DNA of 64,000 nt from Ehretia macrophylla (GCA_037974665.1 CM075771.1:40284425-40348424); one strand, 5' to 3'; counted from the stretch's first letter, positions 23,422 through 35,563 are shown. Notes: generated by a model from the sequence alone, not told the origin. Program-made: numbers and translations.

Positions 23422-23540
23422 GGGTGCAATCATACCAGCACTAATGCACCAGATCCCATCAGAACTCCAAAGTTAAGCATGCTTGGGCGAGAGTAGTACT
23501 AGGATAGGTGAACCCTTGAGAAGTCCTCGTGTTGTACCCC
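23422..23540 (+). rRNA. 5S rRNA: 5S rRNA gene, many changes
   Basis: Changes: G7A, G30A, G48A, G58A, G85A, C91A, C95T, G98A, C114T. Four of nine are CpG to CpA. A and C boxes affected. Confidence 0.94.
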
Positions 23541-24097
23541 CATTTTAAATTTTTTTTCCTCCGGTTAGGGTTGCCAAGATAATTTATCCACCACATTTCT
23601 ATTATCGAATCCCACGGCACCTTGGGCAAGACAACTTCACTTCATGTGGAGGCCGGGCCAGCAAACCGAGGGCGTAAGGCTTGTGACCTGGTCTCCGTCG
23701 CTCCAGTGCCCATAACTTTTTATCCTTAAGGAGTTACGCGGCGAACAGCATACCGTTGGAAAGATCTTCGAGAGCTCTACGATAGGGGTAGCTAGCTTGC
23801 TCACTTTGCCCTTTTTGGACCCCAAAATCGAATGTTTTTATCAGTTTCGAGCCACTTTTCTGATTTAGATTTGTTTTCCGTCTCGGATTGTAAGTCGTGA
23901 ACTGTTAAAAGGACGAAAACCTTACTCGCGGGACATTAGAGGGCCCTACAATGCGTCGATATCACATTTTGTGAGGATGCTACGTTGTTGAAGCGGATGG
24001 TTTATTGTTAAGCCCATTGGGCCTTCTGAATGGGCCATCTCTCAAGGCAGGGACTGTGAACCGTTAACACATAAAGTAATTGTGCCCTCAACATGAC

Positions 24098-24216
24098 GGG
24101 TGTGATCATACCAGCACTAATGCACCGGATCCCATCAGAACTCCGAAGTTAAGTGTGCTTGGCCGAGAGTAGTACTAGGATGGGTGACCCCTTGAGAAGT
24201 CCTCGTGTTGCACCCC
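24098..24216 (+). rRNA. 5S rRNA: 5S rRNA gene
   Basis: Changes: C6T, C57T, G66C, C95T, G98A. Next gene 663 bp on. Confidence 0.96.
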
Positions 24217-24760
24217 CATTTAAAATTTTTTTTCCTCCGGTTAGGGTTGCCAAGATACTTTATCCAACACATTTCTATTATCGAATCCCACGGTACCATG
24301 GGCAAGACAACTTCGCTTCACGTGGAGGCTAGACCCGCAAACCGAGGGCGTAAGGCATGTGACTAGCTCTCCATCCCTCTGGTGCCCATAACTTTTGATC
24401 CGCAAGGAGTTACGCGGCGCACAGCATACCGTTGGAGTGCTCTTCGAGAGCTCTACGACAGCGGCAGCTAGCTTGCTCGTTGTGCCCTTTTCGGAGCCCA
24501 AAATTGAAAGTTTTCATCAGTTTCGGGCCACTTTTCTAATTTAGCTCTGGTTTCGGTCCCGGATCATACGTCGTGAGCTGTTGAAAGGCCGACAACCTTA
24601 TTCGTGGGACATTAGAGGCCCCTACAATGCAACGATATCTCGACTTGCGAGGATACTGGGTTGTTGAAGTGGATGGGTTGTCGTTAAGCCCATTAGGCCA
24701 TCTCTCTAGGCTGGGACAGTGAACAGTTAACACATAAAGGAATTGTGCCCTCAACATGAC

Positions 24761-24879
24761 GGGTGCGATCATACTAGCACTAATGCGCCGGATCCCTTCA
24801 GAACTCCGAAGTTAAGCGTGCTTGGGGGAGAGTAGTACTAGGATGGGTGACCCCCTGGGAAATCCACGTGTTGCACCCC
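24761..24879 (+). rRNA. 5S rRNA: 5S rRNA gene
   Basis: Changes: C15T, A27G, A37T, C67G, G102A, T106A. Shares C15T, A37T, C67G and G102A with 7076. Confidence 0.95.
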
Positions 24880-25436
24880 ATTTTAAATTTTTTTTCCTCC
24901 GGTTAGGGTTGCCAAGATACTTTATCTATCGTATTTCTATTATCGAATCCCACGGCACCTTGGGCAAGACAACTTCGCTTCACGTGGAGGCTGGGCCAGC
25001 AAACCAAGGGCGTAGAACTTGTGACCAGGTCTCCGTCACTCCCGTGCCCACAACTTTTTATCCGTAACGAGTTACGCGGTGCACAGCATACCGTTGGAAG
25101 GCACTTCGAGAGCTCTACGACAGGGGCAGCTAGCTTGCTCGTTGTGCCCTTTTTGGACCCCAAAATTGAAAGTTTTCATCAGTTTCGGGCCACTTTTATA
25201 ATTTAACTATACTTTTCCGTCCCGAATCGTACGTCGTGAGTTGTTAAAAGGACGAGAACCTTACTCGTAGGACATTAAAGGATCCTACAACGCGTCGATA
25301 TCTTGTCTTTCTTGGATACTGGGCTATTGAAGCGGATGGGTTCTCGTTAAGCCTATTGGGCCTTCTGAATGGGCTATCTCTCTAGGCTGGAACTGTGAAC
25401 CGTTAACACATAAGGGAATTGTGCCCTCAACATGAC

Positions 25437-25555
25437 GGGTGCGATCATGCCAGCACTAATGCACCGTATCCCATCAGAACTCCGAAGTTAAGCGTGCTTG
25501 GGCGAGAGTAATACTAGGATGGGTAATCCCCTGGGAAGTCCACGTGTTGCACCCC
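25437..25555 (+). rRNA. 5S rRNA: 5S rRNA gene, C box altered
   Basis: Changes: A13G, G31T, G75A, G89A, C91T, T106A. The C box core GGGTGAC reads GGGTAAT. This gene is missing from copy 1 through the deletion at 7527. Confidence 0.95.
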
Positions 25556-26109
25556 CCTTTTCAATTTTTTTTCCTCCGGTTAGGGTTGCCAAGATACTTT
25601 ATCCACCACATTTCTATTATCGAATCCCATGGTACCATGGGCAAGACAACTTCGCTTCAAGTGCAGGCTGGGCTAGCAAATCGAGGGCGTAGGGCTTGTG
25701 ACTGGGTCTCCTTCGCTCCGTTGCCCATAACTTTTGATTCGTAAAGAGTGATGCGGCGCATAGCATACCGTTGGAAAGCTCTCCCAGAGCGCTACGACTG
25801 GGGTGGCCAGCTTAATCAATGTGCCCTTTTTTGGAGCCCAAAATCGAACATTTTCATCAGTTTCAGGCCACTTTTCTTTTTTAGCTCTGTGTTTTCAACC
25901 CAGATCGTACGTCGTGAGCTGTTAAAAGGACGACAACATTACTCGCGGGACATTAGAGGGCCCTACAATGATATCACGTCTTTCGAGGATGCTACGTTGT
26001 TGAAGCGGATGGGTTCTTGTAATGCCCATTGGGCCTTCTAAATGGGCCATTTCTCTAGGCTGGGACTGTGAACCGATAACACAAAAAGGAATTGTGCCCT
26101 CAACATGAC

Positions 26110-26228
26110 GGGTGTGATCATACCAACACTAATGCTTTGTATCCCATCAGAACTCCGAAGTTATGTGTGCTTGGACTAGAGTAGTACGAGGATAGGTGAC
26201 CCCCTGGGAAGTCCTCGTGTTGCACCCC
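26110..26228 (+). rRNA. 5S rRNA: Divergent 5S rRNA gene
   Basis: Changes: C6T, G17A, A27T, C28T, C29T, G31T, A55T, C57T, G66A, G68T, T79G, G85A. Partner of 7577 but with CTTT rather than TTTT at nt 26-29. The shared changes predate the large duplication. Confidence 0.92.
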
Positions 26229-26786
26229 CTTTTTCAATTTTTTTTCCTCCGGTTAGGGTTGCCAAGATACTTTATCCACTATGTTTCTATTATCGAATCC
26301 CACGGTACCTTGGGCAAGACAACTTCGCTTCAAGTGGAGGCTGGGCAGCAAACCGAGGGCGCAGGTCTTGTGACCAGGTCTCCGTTGCTTCGGTGCCCAT
26401 AACTTTTGATCCGTAAGGAGTTACGCAGCGCACAGCATACCATTGCAAATCTCTCCGAGAGCTCTACGACGGGGGTAGCCAACTTGCTCGCTGTGCCCTT
26501 TTTTGGAGCCCAAAATTGAATGTTTTCATCAGTTTTGGGCGACATTTCTTTTTTAGCTCTATTTTTCAGACCCGGATTGTACGTCATGAGCTGTTAAAAG
26601 GACGACAACCTTACTCGTGGGTCATTAGAGGACCCTACAATGCGTCAATATCTCGTCTTTCGAGGATGCTACGTTGTTGAAGCGGATCGGTTGTCGTTCA
26701 GCCCATTGGGCCTTCTGAATGGGCCATCTCTCTAGGCTGCGACTGTGAAACGTTAACACATAAAGGAATTGTGCCCTCAACATGAC

Positions 26787-26905
26787 GGGTGCGATCATAC
26801 CAGCACTAATGTACCGAATCCCATCAGAACTCCGAAGTTAAGCGTGCTTGGGCGAGAGTAGTACTAGGATGGGTGACCCCCTGAGAAGTCCTCGTGTTGC
26901 ACCCC
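26787..26905 (+). rRNA. 5S rRNA: 5S rRNA gene
   Basis: Changes: C26T, G31A, G98A; identical to 8254. Confidence 0.97.
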
Positions 26906-27462
26906 CCTTTTAAATTTTTTTTCCTCCGGTTAGTGTTGCCAAGATACTTTATCCACCACATTTCTATTATCGAATCCCACGGCACCTTGGGCAAGACAAC
27001 TTCGCTTCACGTGGAAGCTGGGCCGCAAACCGAGGGCATAGGGTTTGTGACCAGCTCTCTGTCCCTCTGGTGCCCATAACTTTTGATCCGTAAGGAGTTA
27101 CGCGGCGCACAGCACACCATTGGAAAGCCCTCCGAGAGCTCTACGACGATGGCAGCTAGCTTGCTCGCTATGCCCTTTTTGAAGCCCAAAATTGAACGTT
27201 TTCATCAGTTTTGGGCCACTTTACTAAATTAACTCTGTTTTTCCGTCCCGGATCGTACTTCGTGAGCTGTTAAAAGGACGACAACCTTACTCTCGGGACA
27301 TTAGAGGACCTTACAATGCGTTGATATCTCACCTTGCGAGGATGCTGGGTTGTTGAAGTAGATGGGTTGTCGTTAAGCCCATTGGGCCTTCTTAATAGGC
27401 CATCTCTCTAGGCTGGGACTGTGAACCGTTAACACATAAAGGAATTGTCCCCTCAACATGAC

Positions 27463-27581
27463 GGGTGCGATCATACCAGCACTAATGCACCAGATCCCAT
27501 CAGAACTCCGAAGTTAAGCGTGCTTGTGTGAGAGTAGTACTAGGATGGGTGACCCCCTGAGAAGTCCTCGTGTTGCACCCC
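27463..27581 (+). rRNA. 5S rRNA: 5S rRNA gene
   Basis: Changes: G30A, G65T, C67T, G98A; identical to 8931. Next gene 663 bp on. Confidence 0.96.
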
Positions 27582-28125
27582 CATTTTCAATTTTTTTTCC
27601 TCTGGTTAGGGTTGCCAAGATACTTTATCCACCACATTTCTATTATCGAATTCCACGGCACCTTGGGCAAGACAACTTCACTTCACATGGAGGCCGGGCC
27701 AGCAAACCGAGGGCGTAAGGCTTGTGACCAGGTCTCCGTTGCTCCGGTGCCCATAAATTTTTATCCGTAAGGAGTTACGCGGCGCACAGCATACCATTGG
27801 AAAGCTCTTCGAGAGCTCTACGATAGCGGTAGCTAGCTTGCTCGCTTTGCCATTTTTGGACCCCAAAATCGAATGTTTTCATCAGTTTCAAGCCACTTTT
27901 CTAATTTAGCTTGGTTTTTCCGTCTCGGATCGTACGTCGTGCGCTGTTAAAAGGACGACAACCTTAGTCGCGGGACATTAGAGGACCCTACAACGCATCG
28001 ATATCTCGTCTTGCGAGGATGCTGGGTAGTTGAAGAGGATGGGTTGCCGTTAAGCCCACTGGGCCATCTCTCTAGGCTGGGACTGTGAACCGTTAACATA
28101 TAAAGGAATGTGCCCTCAACATGAC

Positions 28126-28244
28126 GGGTGCGATCATACCAGCACTAATGCACCGGATCCCATCAGAACTCCGAAGTTAAGCGTGCTTGGGCAAGAGTAG
28201 TACTAGGATGGGTGACGCCCTGGGAAGTCCACGTGTTGTACCCC
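28126..28244 (+). rRNA. 5S rRNA: 5S rRNA gene
   Basis: Changes: G68A, C92G, T106A, C114T. Partner of the near-consensus 9594, having gained three changes. Confidence 0.96.
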
Positions 28245-28803
28245 TATTTTAAATTTTTTTTCCACCAGTTAGGGTTGCCAAGATACTTTATCCACCACAT
28301 TTCTATTATCGAGTCCCACGGCACCTTGGGCAAGATAACTTCGCTTCACGTGGAGGCTGGGCCAGCAAACCGAGGGCGTAGAGCTTGTGACCAGGTCTCC
28401 GTTGCTCCGGTGCCCATAACTTTTTTATCCGTAACGAGTTACATGGAGCATAGCATACCGTTGGTAAGCTCTTCGAGAGCTCTACGACAGGGGCAACAAG
28501 CTTACCCGTTGTACCCTTTTTGGAGCCCAAAATCGAAAGTTTTCATCAGTTTTGGGCCACTTTTCTTTTTTAGCTATGTTTTTCGGTCCCGGATCGTACG
28601 TCGTGAGCTGTTAAAAGGATGACAACCTTACTCGCGGGATATTATAGGGCCCTACAATGCGTCGATATCTCGTCTTGTGGGGATACTGGGTTGTTGAAGC
28701 GGATGGGTTCTCATTAAGCCCATTGGGCCTTCTGAATGGGCTATCTCTCTAGGATGGAACTGTGAACCGTTAAAACATAAAGGAATTGTGCCCTCAACAT
28801 GAC

Positions 28804-28922
28804 GGGTGAGATCATACCAGCACTAATGCACCGGATCCCATCAAAACTCCGAAGTTAAGCGTGCTTGGGTGAGAGTAGTACTAGGATGGGTGACCCCCTA
28901 GGAACTCTTCCTGTTGCACCCC
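28804..28922 (+). rRNA. 5S rRNA: 5S rRNA gene
   Basis: Changes: C6A, G41A, C67T, G97A, G102C, C105T, G108C. Confidence 0.95.
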
Positions 28923-29481
28923 CCTTTTCAAATTTTTTTCCTTCGGTTAGGGTTGCCAAAATACTTTATCCACCACATTTCTGTTATCGAATCCCACGGC
29001 ACCTTGGGCAAGACAACTTCGCTTCACGTGGAGGCTGGGCCAGCAAACCGAGGGCATAGGGCTTGTGACCAGGTCTTCTTCGCTCCGGTGCCTATAACTT
29101 TTGATCCGTAAGGAGTTACACGGAGCACAGCAAACCGTTGGAAAGGACTCCGAGAGATCTACAACGGGGGCAGCCAGCTTAATCACTGTGCCCTTTTTTG
29201 GAGCCCAAAATTGAACGTTTTCATATGTTTCGGGCCACTTTTCTATTTTTTCTCTGTTTTTCATTCTTGGATCGTACGTTGTGAGCTGTTAAAAGGACGA
29301 CAACCTTTCTCACGGAACATTACAGGGCCCTACAATGCGTTGATATCACGTCTTTCGAGGATGCTGCGTCATTGAAGCGGATGGGTTGTTGTAATGCCCA
29401 TTGGGCCTTCTGAATGGGCCATCTCTCTAGGCTGGGACTGTAAACCGATAACACATAAAGGAATTGTGCCCTCAACATGAC

Positions 29482-29600
29482 GGGTGCGATCATACCAGCA
29501 CTAATGCATTGGATCCCATAAGAACTCCGAAGTTAAGCGTGCTTGGGCGAGAGTAGTACTAGGATGGGTGACCCGCTAGGAAGTCCTTGTGTTGTACCCC
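29482..29600 (+). rRNA. 5S rRNA: 5S rRNA gene
   Basis: Changes: C28T, C29T, C39A, C94G, G97A, C107T, C114T; identical to 10949. Confidence 0.95.
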
Positions 29601-30160
29601 CTTTTTCAATTTTTTTTTCCTATGGTTAGGGTTGCCAAGATACTTTATCCACTACATTTCTATTATCGAATCCCACGGTACCTTGGGCAAGACAACTTCG
29701 CTTCACGTAGAGGCTGGGCCAGCAAACCGAGGGGGTAGGGCTTGTGACCAGGTCTCCGTCGCTCCGGTGCCCATAACTTCTGATCCGTAAGGAGTTACGC
29801 GGCGTACAGCATACCGTTGCAAAGCTCTCCGAGAGTTCTACGACTGGGGCAGCAAGCATGCTTGTTGTGCCCTTTTTTGGAGCCCAAAATCGAATGTTTT
29901 CATCAGTTTTGGGCCACTTTTCTTTTTTAGCTCTATTTTTCGATCCCGGATCGTGCGTCGTGAACTGGTAAAAGGACGAGAACCTTACTCGCAGGACATT
30001 AGAGGGCCCTACAATGCGTCGATATCTCGTCTTGCGAGAATGCTACGTTGTTGAAGCAGATGGGTTGTCGTTAAGCCCATTGGGCCTTCTGAATGGGCCA
30101 TCTCTCTAGGCTGCGACTGTGAACCGTTAACACATAAAGGAATTGTGCCCTCAACATGAC

Positions 30161-30279
30161 GGGTACGATCATACCAGCACCAATGCACCGGATCCCATCA
30201 GAACTCCGAAGTTAAGCGTGCTTGTGCGAAAGTAGTACTAGGCTGGGTGGCCCCCTGATAAGTCCTCGTGTTGCACCTC
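30161..30279 (+). rRNA. 5S rRNA: 5S rRNA gene, C box altered
   Basis: Changes: G5A, T21C, G65T, G70A, A83C, A90G, G98A, G99T, C118T. A83C and A90G hit the C box. Resembles 30836 more than its positional partner 11628, so its gene part was probably converted by the neighbouring unit. Confidence 0.94.
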
Positions 30280-30835
30280 CCTTTTCAATTTTTTTCCTCC
30301 AGTTAGGGTTGCCAAGATACTTTATCCACCACATTTCTATTATCGAATCCCACGGCACCTTGGGCAAGACAACTTCGCTTCACGTGGAGGCTGGGCCAGC
30401 AAACCGAGGACGTAGGGCTTGTGACCAGCTCTCCGTCCCTCGGGTGCCCTTAACTTTTGATCCGTAAGGAGTTACGCGGCACACAGCATACCGTTGGAAA
30501 GCCCTCCGAGAGTTCTACGACGATGGCAACTAGCTTGCTCGCTTTGCCCTTTTTGGAGCCCAAAATTGAACATTTTCATTAGTTTCGGGCCACTTTTCTA
30601 ATTTAACTCTGTTTTTCCGTCCTGGATCGTACGTCGTGAGCTGTTAAAAGGACGACAACCTTACTCGCCGGAAATTAGAGGACCCTACAACATGTCGATA
30701 TCTCGTCTTGCCAGGATGCTGGGTTGTTGAAGCGGATGGGTTGTCGTTAAGACCATTGGGCCTTCTGAATGGGACATCTCTCTAGGCTGGGACTGTGAAC
30801 TGTTAACACAAAAAGGATTGTGCCATCAACATGAC

Positions 30836-30954
30836 GGGTACGATCATACCAGCACCAATGCACCGGATCCCATCAGAACTCCGAAGTTAAGCGTGCTTGT
30901 GCGAAAGTAGTACTAGGATGGGTGACCCCCTGAGAAGTCCTCGTGTTGCACCCC
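30836..30954 (+). rRNA. 5S rRNA: 5S rRNA gene
   Basis: Changes: G5A, T21C, G65T, G70A, G98A. Upstream TATA-like motif altered to CAAAAAG, with one base missing downstream of it. Confidence 0.95.
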
Positions 30955-31503
30955 TCTTTTCAATTTTTTTTCCTCCGGTTAGGGTTGCCAAGATACTTTA
31001 TCCACCACATTTCTATTATCAAATCCCACGGCACCTTGGACAAGACAACTTTGTTTCACGTGGAGGCTGGGCCAGCAAACCGAGGGCGTAGGGCTTGTGA
31101 CCAGGTCTCTGTCGCTCCGGTGCCCATAACTTTTTATCCGTAAGGAGTTACGCGGCGCACAACATACCGTTGGAAAGATCTTCGAGATATCTACGACAAG
31201 GGCAGCTTGCTATGCCCTTTTTGGAGCCCAAAATTGAATGTTTTCATCAGTTTTGAGCCACTTTTCTAATTTAGCTCTGTTTTCCATCCCGGATCGTACG
31301 TTGTGAGCTGTTAAAAGGACGACAACCTTACTCGCAGAACATTAGAGGGCCCTACAATGCGTCGATATCACGTTTTGCGAGGATGCTGCGTTGTTGAAGC
31401 GGATGGGTTATTGTTAAGCCCATTGGACCTTCTGAATGGGTCATCTCTCTTTGCTGGGACTGTGAACCGTTAACACATAAAGGAATTGTGCCCTCAACAT
31501 GAT

Positions 31504-31621
31504 GGGTGCGATCATACCAGCACTAATGCACCGGATCCCATCAGAACTCTGAAGTAAAGCGTGCTTGGGCGAGAGTAGTACTAGAATGGGTCACCCGTGA
31601 GAAGTCCTCGTGTTGCACCCC
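31504..31621 (+). rRNA. 5S rRNA: 5S rRNA gene with 1-nt deletion
   Basis: Changes: C47T, T53A, G82A, G89C and one base lost in the C-run at 91-95. G89C is private to this copy. T at -1. Confidence 0.94.
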
Positions 31622-32179
31622 TCTTTTCAATTTTTTTTCCTCTGGTTAGGGTTGCCAAGATACTTTATCCACCACATTTCTATTATCGAATCCCACAGCA
31701 CCTTGGGCAAGAAAACTTCGCTTCACGTGGAGGCTGGGCCAGAAAATCGAGGGCGTAGGGCTTGTGACCAGGTCTCTGTCGCTCCGGTGCCCATAACTTT
31801 TTATCCGTAATGAGTTACGCGGCGCACAGCATACCGTTGGAAAGCTCTTCGAGAGATCTATGATGGGGGCATCTAGCTTGTTCGTTTTGCCCGTTTTGAA
31901 GCCCAAAATCAAACGTTTTCATCAGTTTTGGGCCAGTTTTCTGATTTAGCTCTGTTTTACTGTCCCGGATTGTACGTCGTGAGCTGTTAACAGGACGACA
32001 ACCATACTCGCTGGACATTAGAGGACCCTACAATGCGTCGATATCACGTCTTGCGAAGATGCTGCGTTGTTGAAGCAGATGTGTTGTCGTTAAGCCCATT
32101 GGGCCTTTTGAATGGGCCATATCTCTAGGCTAGGACTGTGAACGGTTAACACATAAACGAATTGGGCCCTCAACATGAC

Positions 32180-32298
32180 GAGTGCGATCATACCAGCACT
32201 AATGCACCGGATCCCATAAGAACTCCGAAGTTAAGTGTGCTTGGGCGAGAGTAGTACTAGTATGGGTGACCCCTTGGGAAGTGCTCGTGTTGCACCCC
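32180..32298 (+). rRNA. 5S rRNA: 5S rRNA gene
   Basis: Changes: G2A, C39A, C57T, G82T, C95T, C104G. Last gene inside copy 2 of the large duplication. Confidence 0.95.
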
Positions 32299-32857
32299 CT
32301 TTTTCAATTTTTTTTCCTCCGGTTAGGGTTGCAATGATACTTTATCCACTACATTTCTATTATCGAATCCCACGGCACCTTAGGGAAGACAACTTCGCTT
32401 CACGTGGAGGCTGGGCCAGCAAAACGAGGGCGTAGGGCTTGTGAGCAGGTCTCCTTCGCTCCGGTACCCATAACTTTTGATCCGTAAGAAGTTACGCGGC
32501 GCACAGCATACCGTTGGAAAGCTCTCCGAGAGCTCTACGATGGAGGCAGCTAGCTTGCCCACTGTGCCATTTTTTGGGGCCCAAAAGCGAACATTTTCAT
32601 CAGTTTCGGGCCACTTTTCTTTTTTAGCTCTGTTTTTTTATCCCGGATCGTACGTCGTGAGCTGTTAAAAGGATGACAACCTTAGTCGTGGGACATTAGA
32701 GGGCCTTACAACACGTTGATATCTCGCCTTGCGAGAATGATGCGTTGTTGAAGCGGATGGGTTGTCGTTAAGCCCATTGGGCCTTCTGAATGGGCAATCT
32801 TTCTAGTCTAAGACTGTGAGCTGTTAACACTTAAATGAATTGTGCCCTCAACATGAC

Positions 32858-32976
32858 GGGTGCGATCATACCAGCACTAATGCACTGGATCCCATTAGAA
32901 CTCCGAAGTTAAGCGTGCTTGGGCGAGAGTAGTACTAGGATGGGTGACCCCCTGAGAAGTGCTCGTGTTGTACCCC
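32858..32976 (+). rRNA. 5S rRNA: 5S rRNA gene
   Basis: Changes: C29T, C39T, G98A, C104G, C114T. First gene beyond the large duplication. Upstream motif CTTAAATG replaces CATAAAGG. Confidence 0.96.
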
Positions 32977-33503
32977 CATTTTCAATTTTTTTTCCTCTGG
33001 TGATGGTTGCTAAGATACTTTATCCTCCATATCTCTATTATCGAATCCTACGGCACCTTGGTAAGATAACTTCACTTCACGTTGAGGCTGGGCCCATAAA
33101 CCGAGGGCGTAGGGCTTGTGACCAACTCTTCGTCCCTCCAGTGACCATAAGTTTTGATCCGTAACGAGTTACGTGGCGCACAGCATACCGTTGGAAAGCT
33201 CTACAAGAGCTCTACGATGGTGGCAGCTAGCTTGCTCGTTGTGCCATTTTTGGAGCCCAAAATTGAACGTTTTCATCAGTTTTGGGCCACTTTTCTATTT
33301 TAGCTCTGTTTTTTCGTCCCGAATCGTACGTCGTGAGCTGTGAAAAGGACGACAACCTTACTCGCGGGACATTAGAGGACCCTACAACGCGTGGATATCT
33401 CGTCTTGCAAGGATACTGGGTTGTTGAAGCGGATGGCTTGTCGTTAAGCCCAATGGGCCTTCTGAGTGGGCTATCTCTCTAGGCTGGGAGTGTGAACCGT
33501 TAT

Positions 33504-33533
33504 CACATAAAGGAATTGTGCCCTCAACATGAC
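33504..33533 (+). promoter_or_regulatory. Representative upstream 5S promoter element
   Basis: Upstream of the gene at 33534 the sequence holds a TATA-like CATAAAG at -28 to -22, a GC dinucleotide at about -14/-13, and C at -1. This matches the layout known for plant 5S promoters (TATA-like near -28, GC near -12, C at -1). The same block (ACATAAAGGAATTGTGCC then CTCAACATGAC) precedes nearly every gene, with occasional changes such as -1 C to T at 12970, 31504, 38934, 40964, 42319, 57026 and 63120. Confidence 0.8.
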
Positions 33534-33652
33534 GGGTGCGATCATACCAGCACTAATGCACCGGATCCCATCAGAACTCCGAAGTTAAGCGTGCTTGGGC
33601 GAGAGTAGTACTAGGATAGGTGACCCCTTGGGAAGTCCTCGTGTTGCACCCC
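33534..33652 (+). rRNA. 5S rRNA: 5S rRNA gene, near consensus
   Basis: Only G85A (C box) and C95T. Standard promoter and terminator. Confidence 0.98.
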
Positions 33653-33654
33653 TA

Positions 33655-33669
33655 TTTTAAATTTTTTTT
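33655..33669 (+). terminator. Representative Pol III terminator (T4 then T8)
   Basis: Immediately 3' of the gene at 33534 there is a TTTT run followed three bases later by a run of eight T. RNA polymerase III stops at four or more T on the non-template strand. A similar pair of T-runs follows essentially every gene, giving a primary and a back-up stop. Confidence 0.85.
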
Positions 33670-34209
33670 CCTCCGGTTAGGGTTGCCAAGATACTTTATC
33701 CACCACATTTCTATTATCGAATCCCACAGCAACTTGCGCAAGACAACTTCGCTTCACGAGGAGGCTGGGCCAGCGAACTGAGGGCGTAGGGCTTTTGACC
33801 AGTCTCCGTCGCTCCGGTGCCCATAACTTTTTATCCGTAAGGAGTTACGCAGCGCACAGGATACCGTTGGAAAGTTCTTCAAAAGCTCTACGACGAAGGC
33901 AGCTAGCTTGCTTCCTGTGCCCTTTTTGTAGCCCAAAATCGAATGTTTTCATCAGTTTTGGGCCACTTTTCTAATTTAGCTTTGTTTTTTCGCCCCGGAT
34001 CGTATGTCGTGGGCTGTTAAAAGGATGACAACCTTACTCGTGGGACATTAGAGAGGCCTACAATGCGTCGATATCACGTCTTGCGAGGTTGCTGCGTTGT
34101 TGAAGAAGATGGGTTGTTGTTAAGCCTATTGGGCCTTCTGAATGGGCCATCTCTCTAGGCTGGGACTGTGAACCGTTAACACATAAAGGAATTGGGCCAT
34201 CAACATTAC

Positions 34210-34328
34210 GGGCGCTATCATACCAGCACTAATGCACCGGATCCCATCAGAACTCCGAAGTTAAGCGTGCTTGGGCGAGAGTAGTACTAGGATGGGTGAC
34301 GCCCTGGGAAGTCCTCATATTGCACTCC
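34210..34328 (+). rRNA. 5S rRNA: 5S rRNA gene
   Basis: Changes: T4C, G7T, C92G, G108A, G110A, C117T. Both arms of helix I are affected. Confidence 0.95.
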
Positions 34329-34886
34329 CTTTTTCAATTTTTTTTCCTCCGGTTAGGGTTCCCAAGATACTTTATCTACCACATTTCTATTATCGAATCC
34401 CACGGCACCTTGGGCAAGATAACTTCACTTCACGTGGAGGCTGGGCCTCCAATCCGAGGGCGTAGGGCTTGTGACCAGGTCTCCTTCGCTCTGATGCCCA
34501 TAACTTTTGATCCGTAAGGAGTTACGCGGCGCACAACATACCGTTGGAAAGCTCTTCGAGAGCTCTATGATGGGGGTAGCCAGCTTGCTCGATGTGCCCT
34601 TTTTTGGAGCCCAAAATCGAACGTTTTCATCCATTTCGGACCACTTTTCATTTTTGGCTTTGCTTTTCATCCCGTATCGTACGTCGTGAGCTGTTAAAAG
34701 GGTGACAACCTTACTCGCGGGACATTAGAGGGCCCTACAATGCGTCGATATCTCGTCTTGCGAGGATGCTGGGTTGTTGAAGTGGATTGGTTGTCGTTAA
34801 GCCCATTGGGCCTTCTGAATGGGCCATCTTTCTAGGCTAGGACTGTGAACCGTTAACACATAAAGGAATTGTGCCCTCAACATGAC

Positions 34887-35004
34887 TGGTGCGATCATGC
34901 CAGCACTAATGCACCAGATCCCATCAAAACTCCGAAGTTAAGCATGCTTGGGCGAGAGTAGTACTAGGATAGGTGACCCCCTGAGAAGTCCTTTGTAGCA
35001 CCCC
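34887..35004 (+). rRNA. 5S rRNA: 5S rRNA gene with 1-nt deletion
   Basis: Changes: G1T, A13G, G30A, G41A, G58A, G85A, G98A, T112A, and one base lost around nt 106-108. First member of the three-unit duplication. Confidence 0.94.
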
Positions 35005-35563
35005 CGTTTTCAATTTTTTTTCCTCCGGTTAGGGTTGCCAAGATACTTTATCCACCACATTTCTATTATCGAATCCCACGGCACCTTGGGCAAGATAACT
35101 TCGCTTCACGTGGAGGCTGGACCTGCAAACCGAGGGCGTAGGGCTTGTGACCAGGTCTCCGTCGCTCCGGTGCCCATAACTTTTGATCCGTAAGGAGTTA
35201 CGTGGCGCACAACATACCGTTGAAAAGCACTTCGAGAGCTCTACGACGGGGGTAGCTAGCTCGCTCGCTGTTCCTTTTTTGGAGACCAAAATCAAACGTT
35301 TTCATCACTTTCAGGCCACTTTTCTAATTTTGCTCTATTTTTTTTGTCCCGTATCGTACGTCGTGAGCTATTAAAAGGACGACAACCTTACCCGCTGGAC
35401 ATTAGAGGGCCCTACAATGCGTCGATATCTCGTCTTGCGAGGTTGGTGGGTTGTTGAAGCGGATGGGATGTCGTTAAGCCCATTGGGCCTTCTGAATGGG
35501 CCATCTCTCTAGGCTGGGACTGTGAACCGTTAACACAAAATGGAATTGTGCCCTCAACATGAC

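Larger units (their letters stand above)
14083..32616 (+). repeat. Segmental duplication, copy 2 (about 18.5 kb)
   Basis: Tandem partner of 836-14082. It begins abruptly inside a 5S gene at nt 47, directly after spacer sequence. Its right limit, about 32616, is where copy 1 would have continued: copy 1 stops at 14082 in the middle of the spacer sequence matching 32.6 kb. Relative to copy 1 it keeps three extra units (genes 15392, 16070 and 16745) plus the gene at 17422, keeps the gene at 25437, and has gained one unit near 19401 and two near 20714-22067. Confidence 0.9.
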
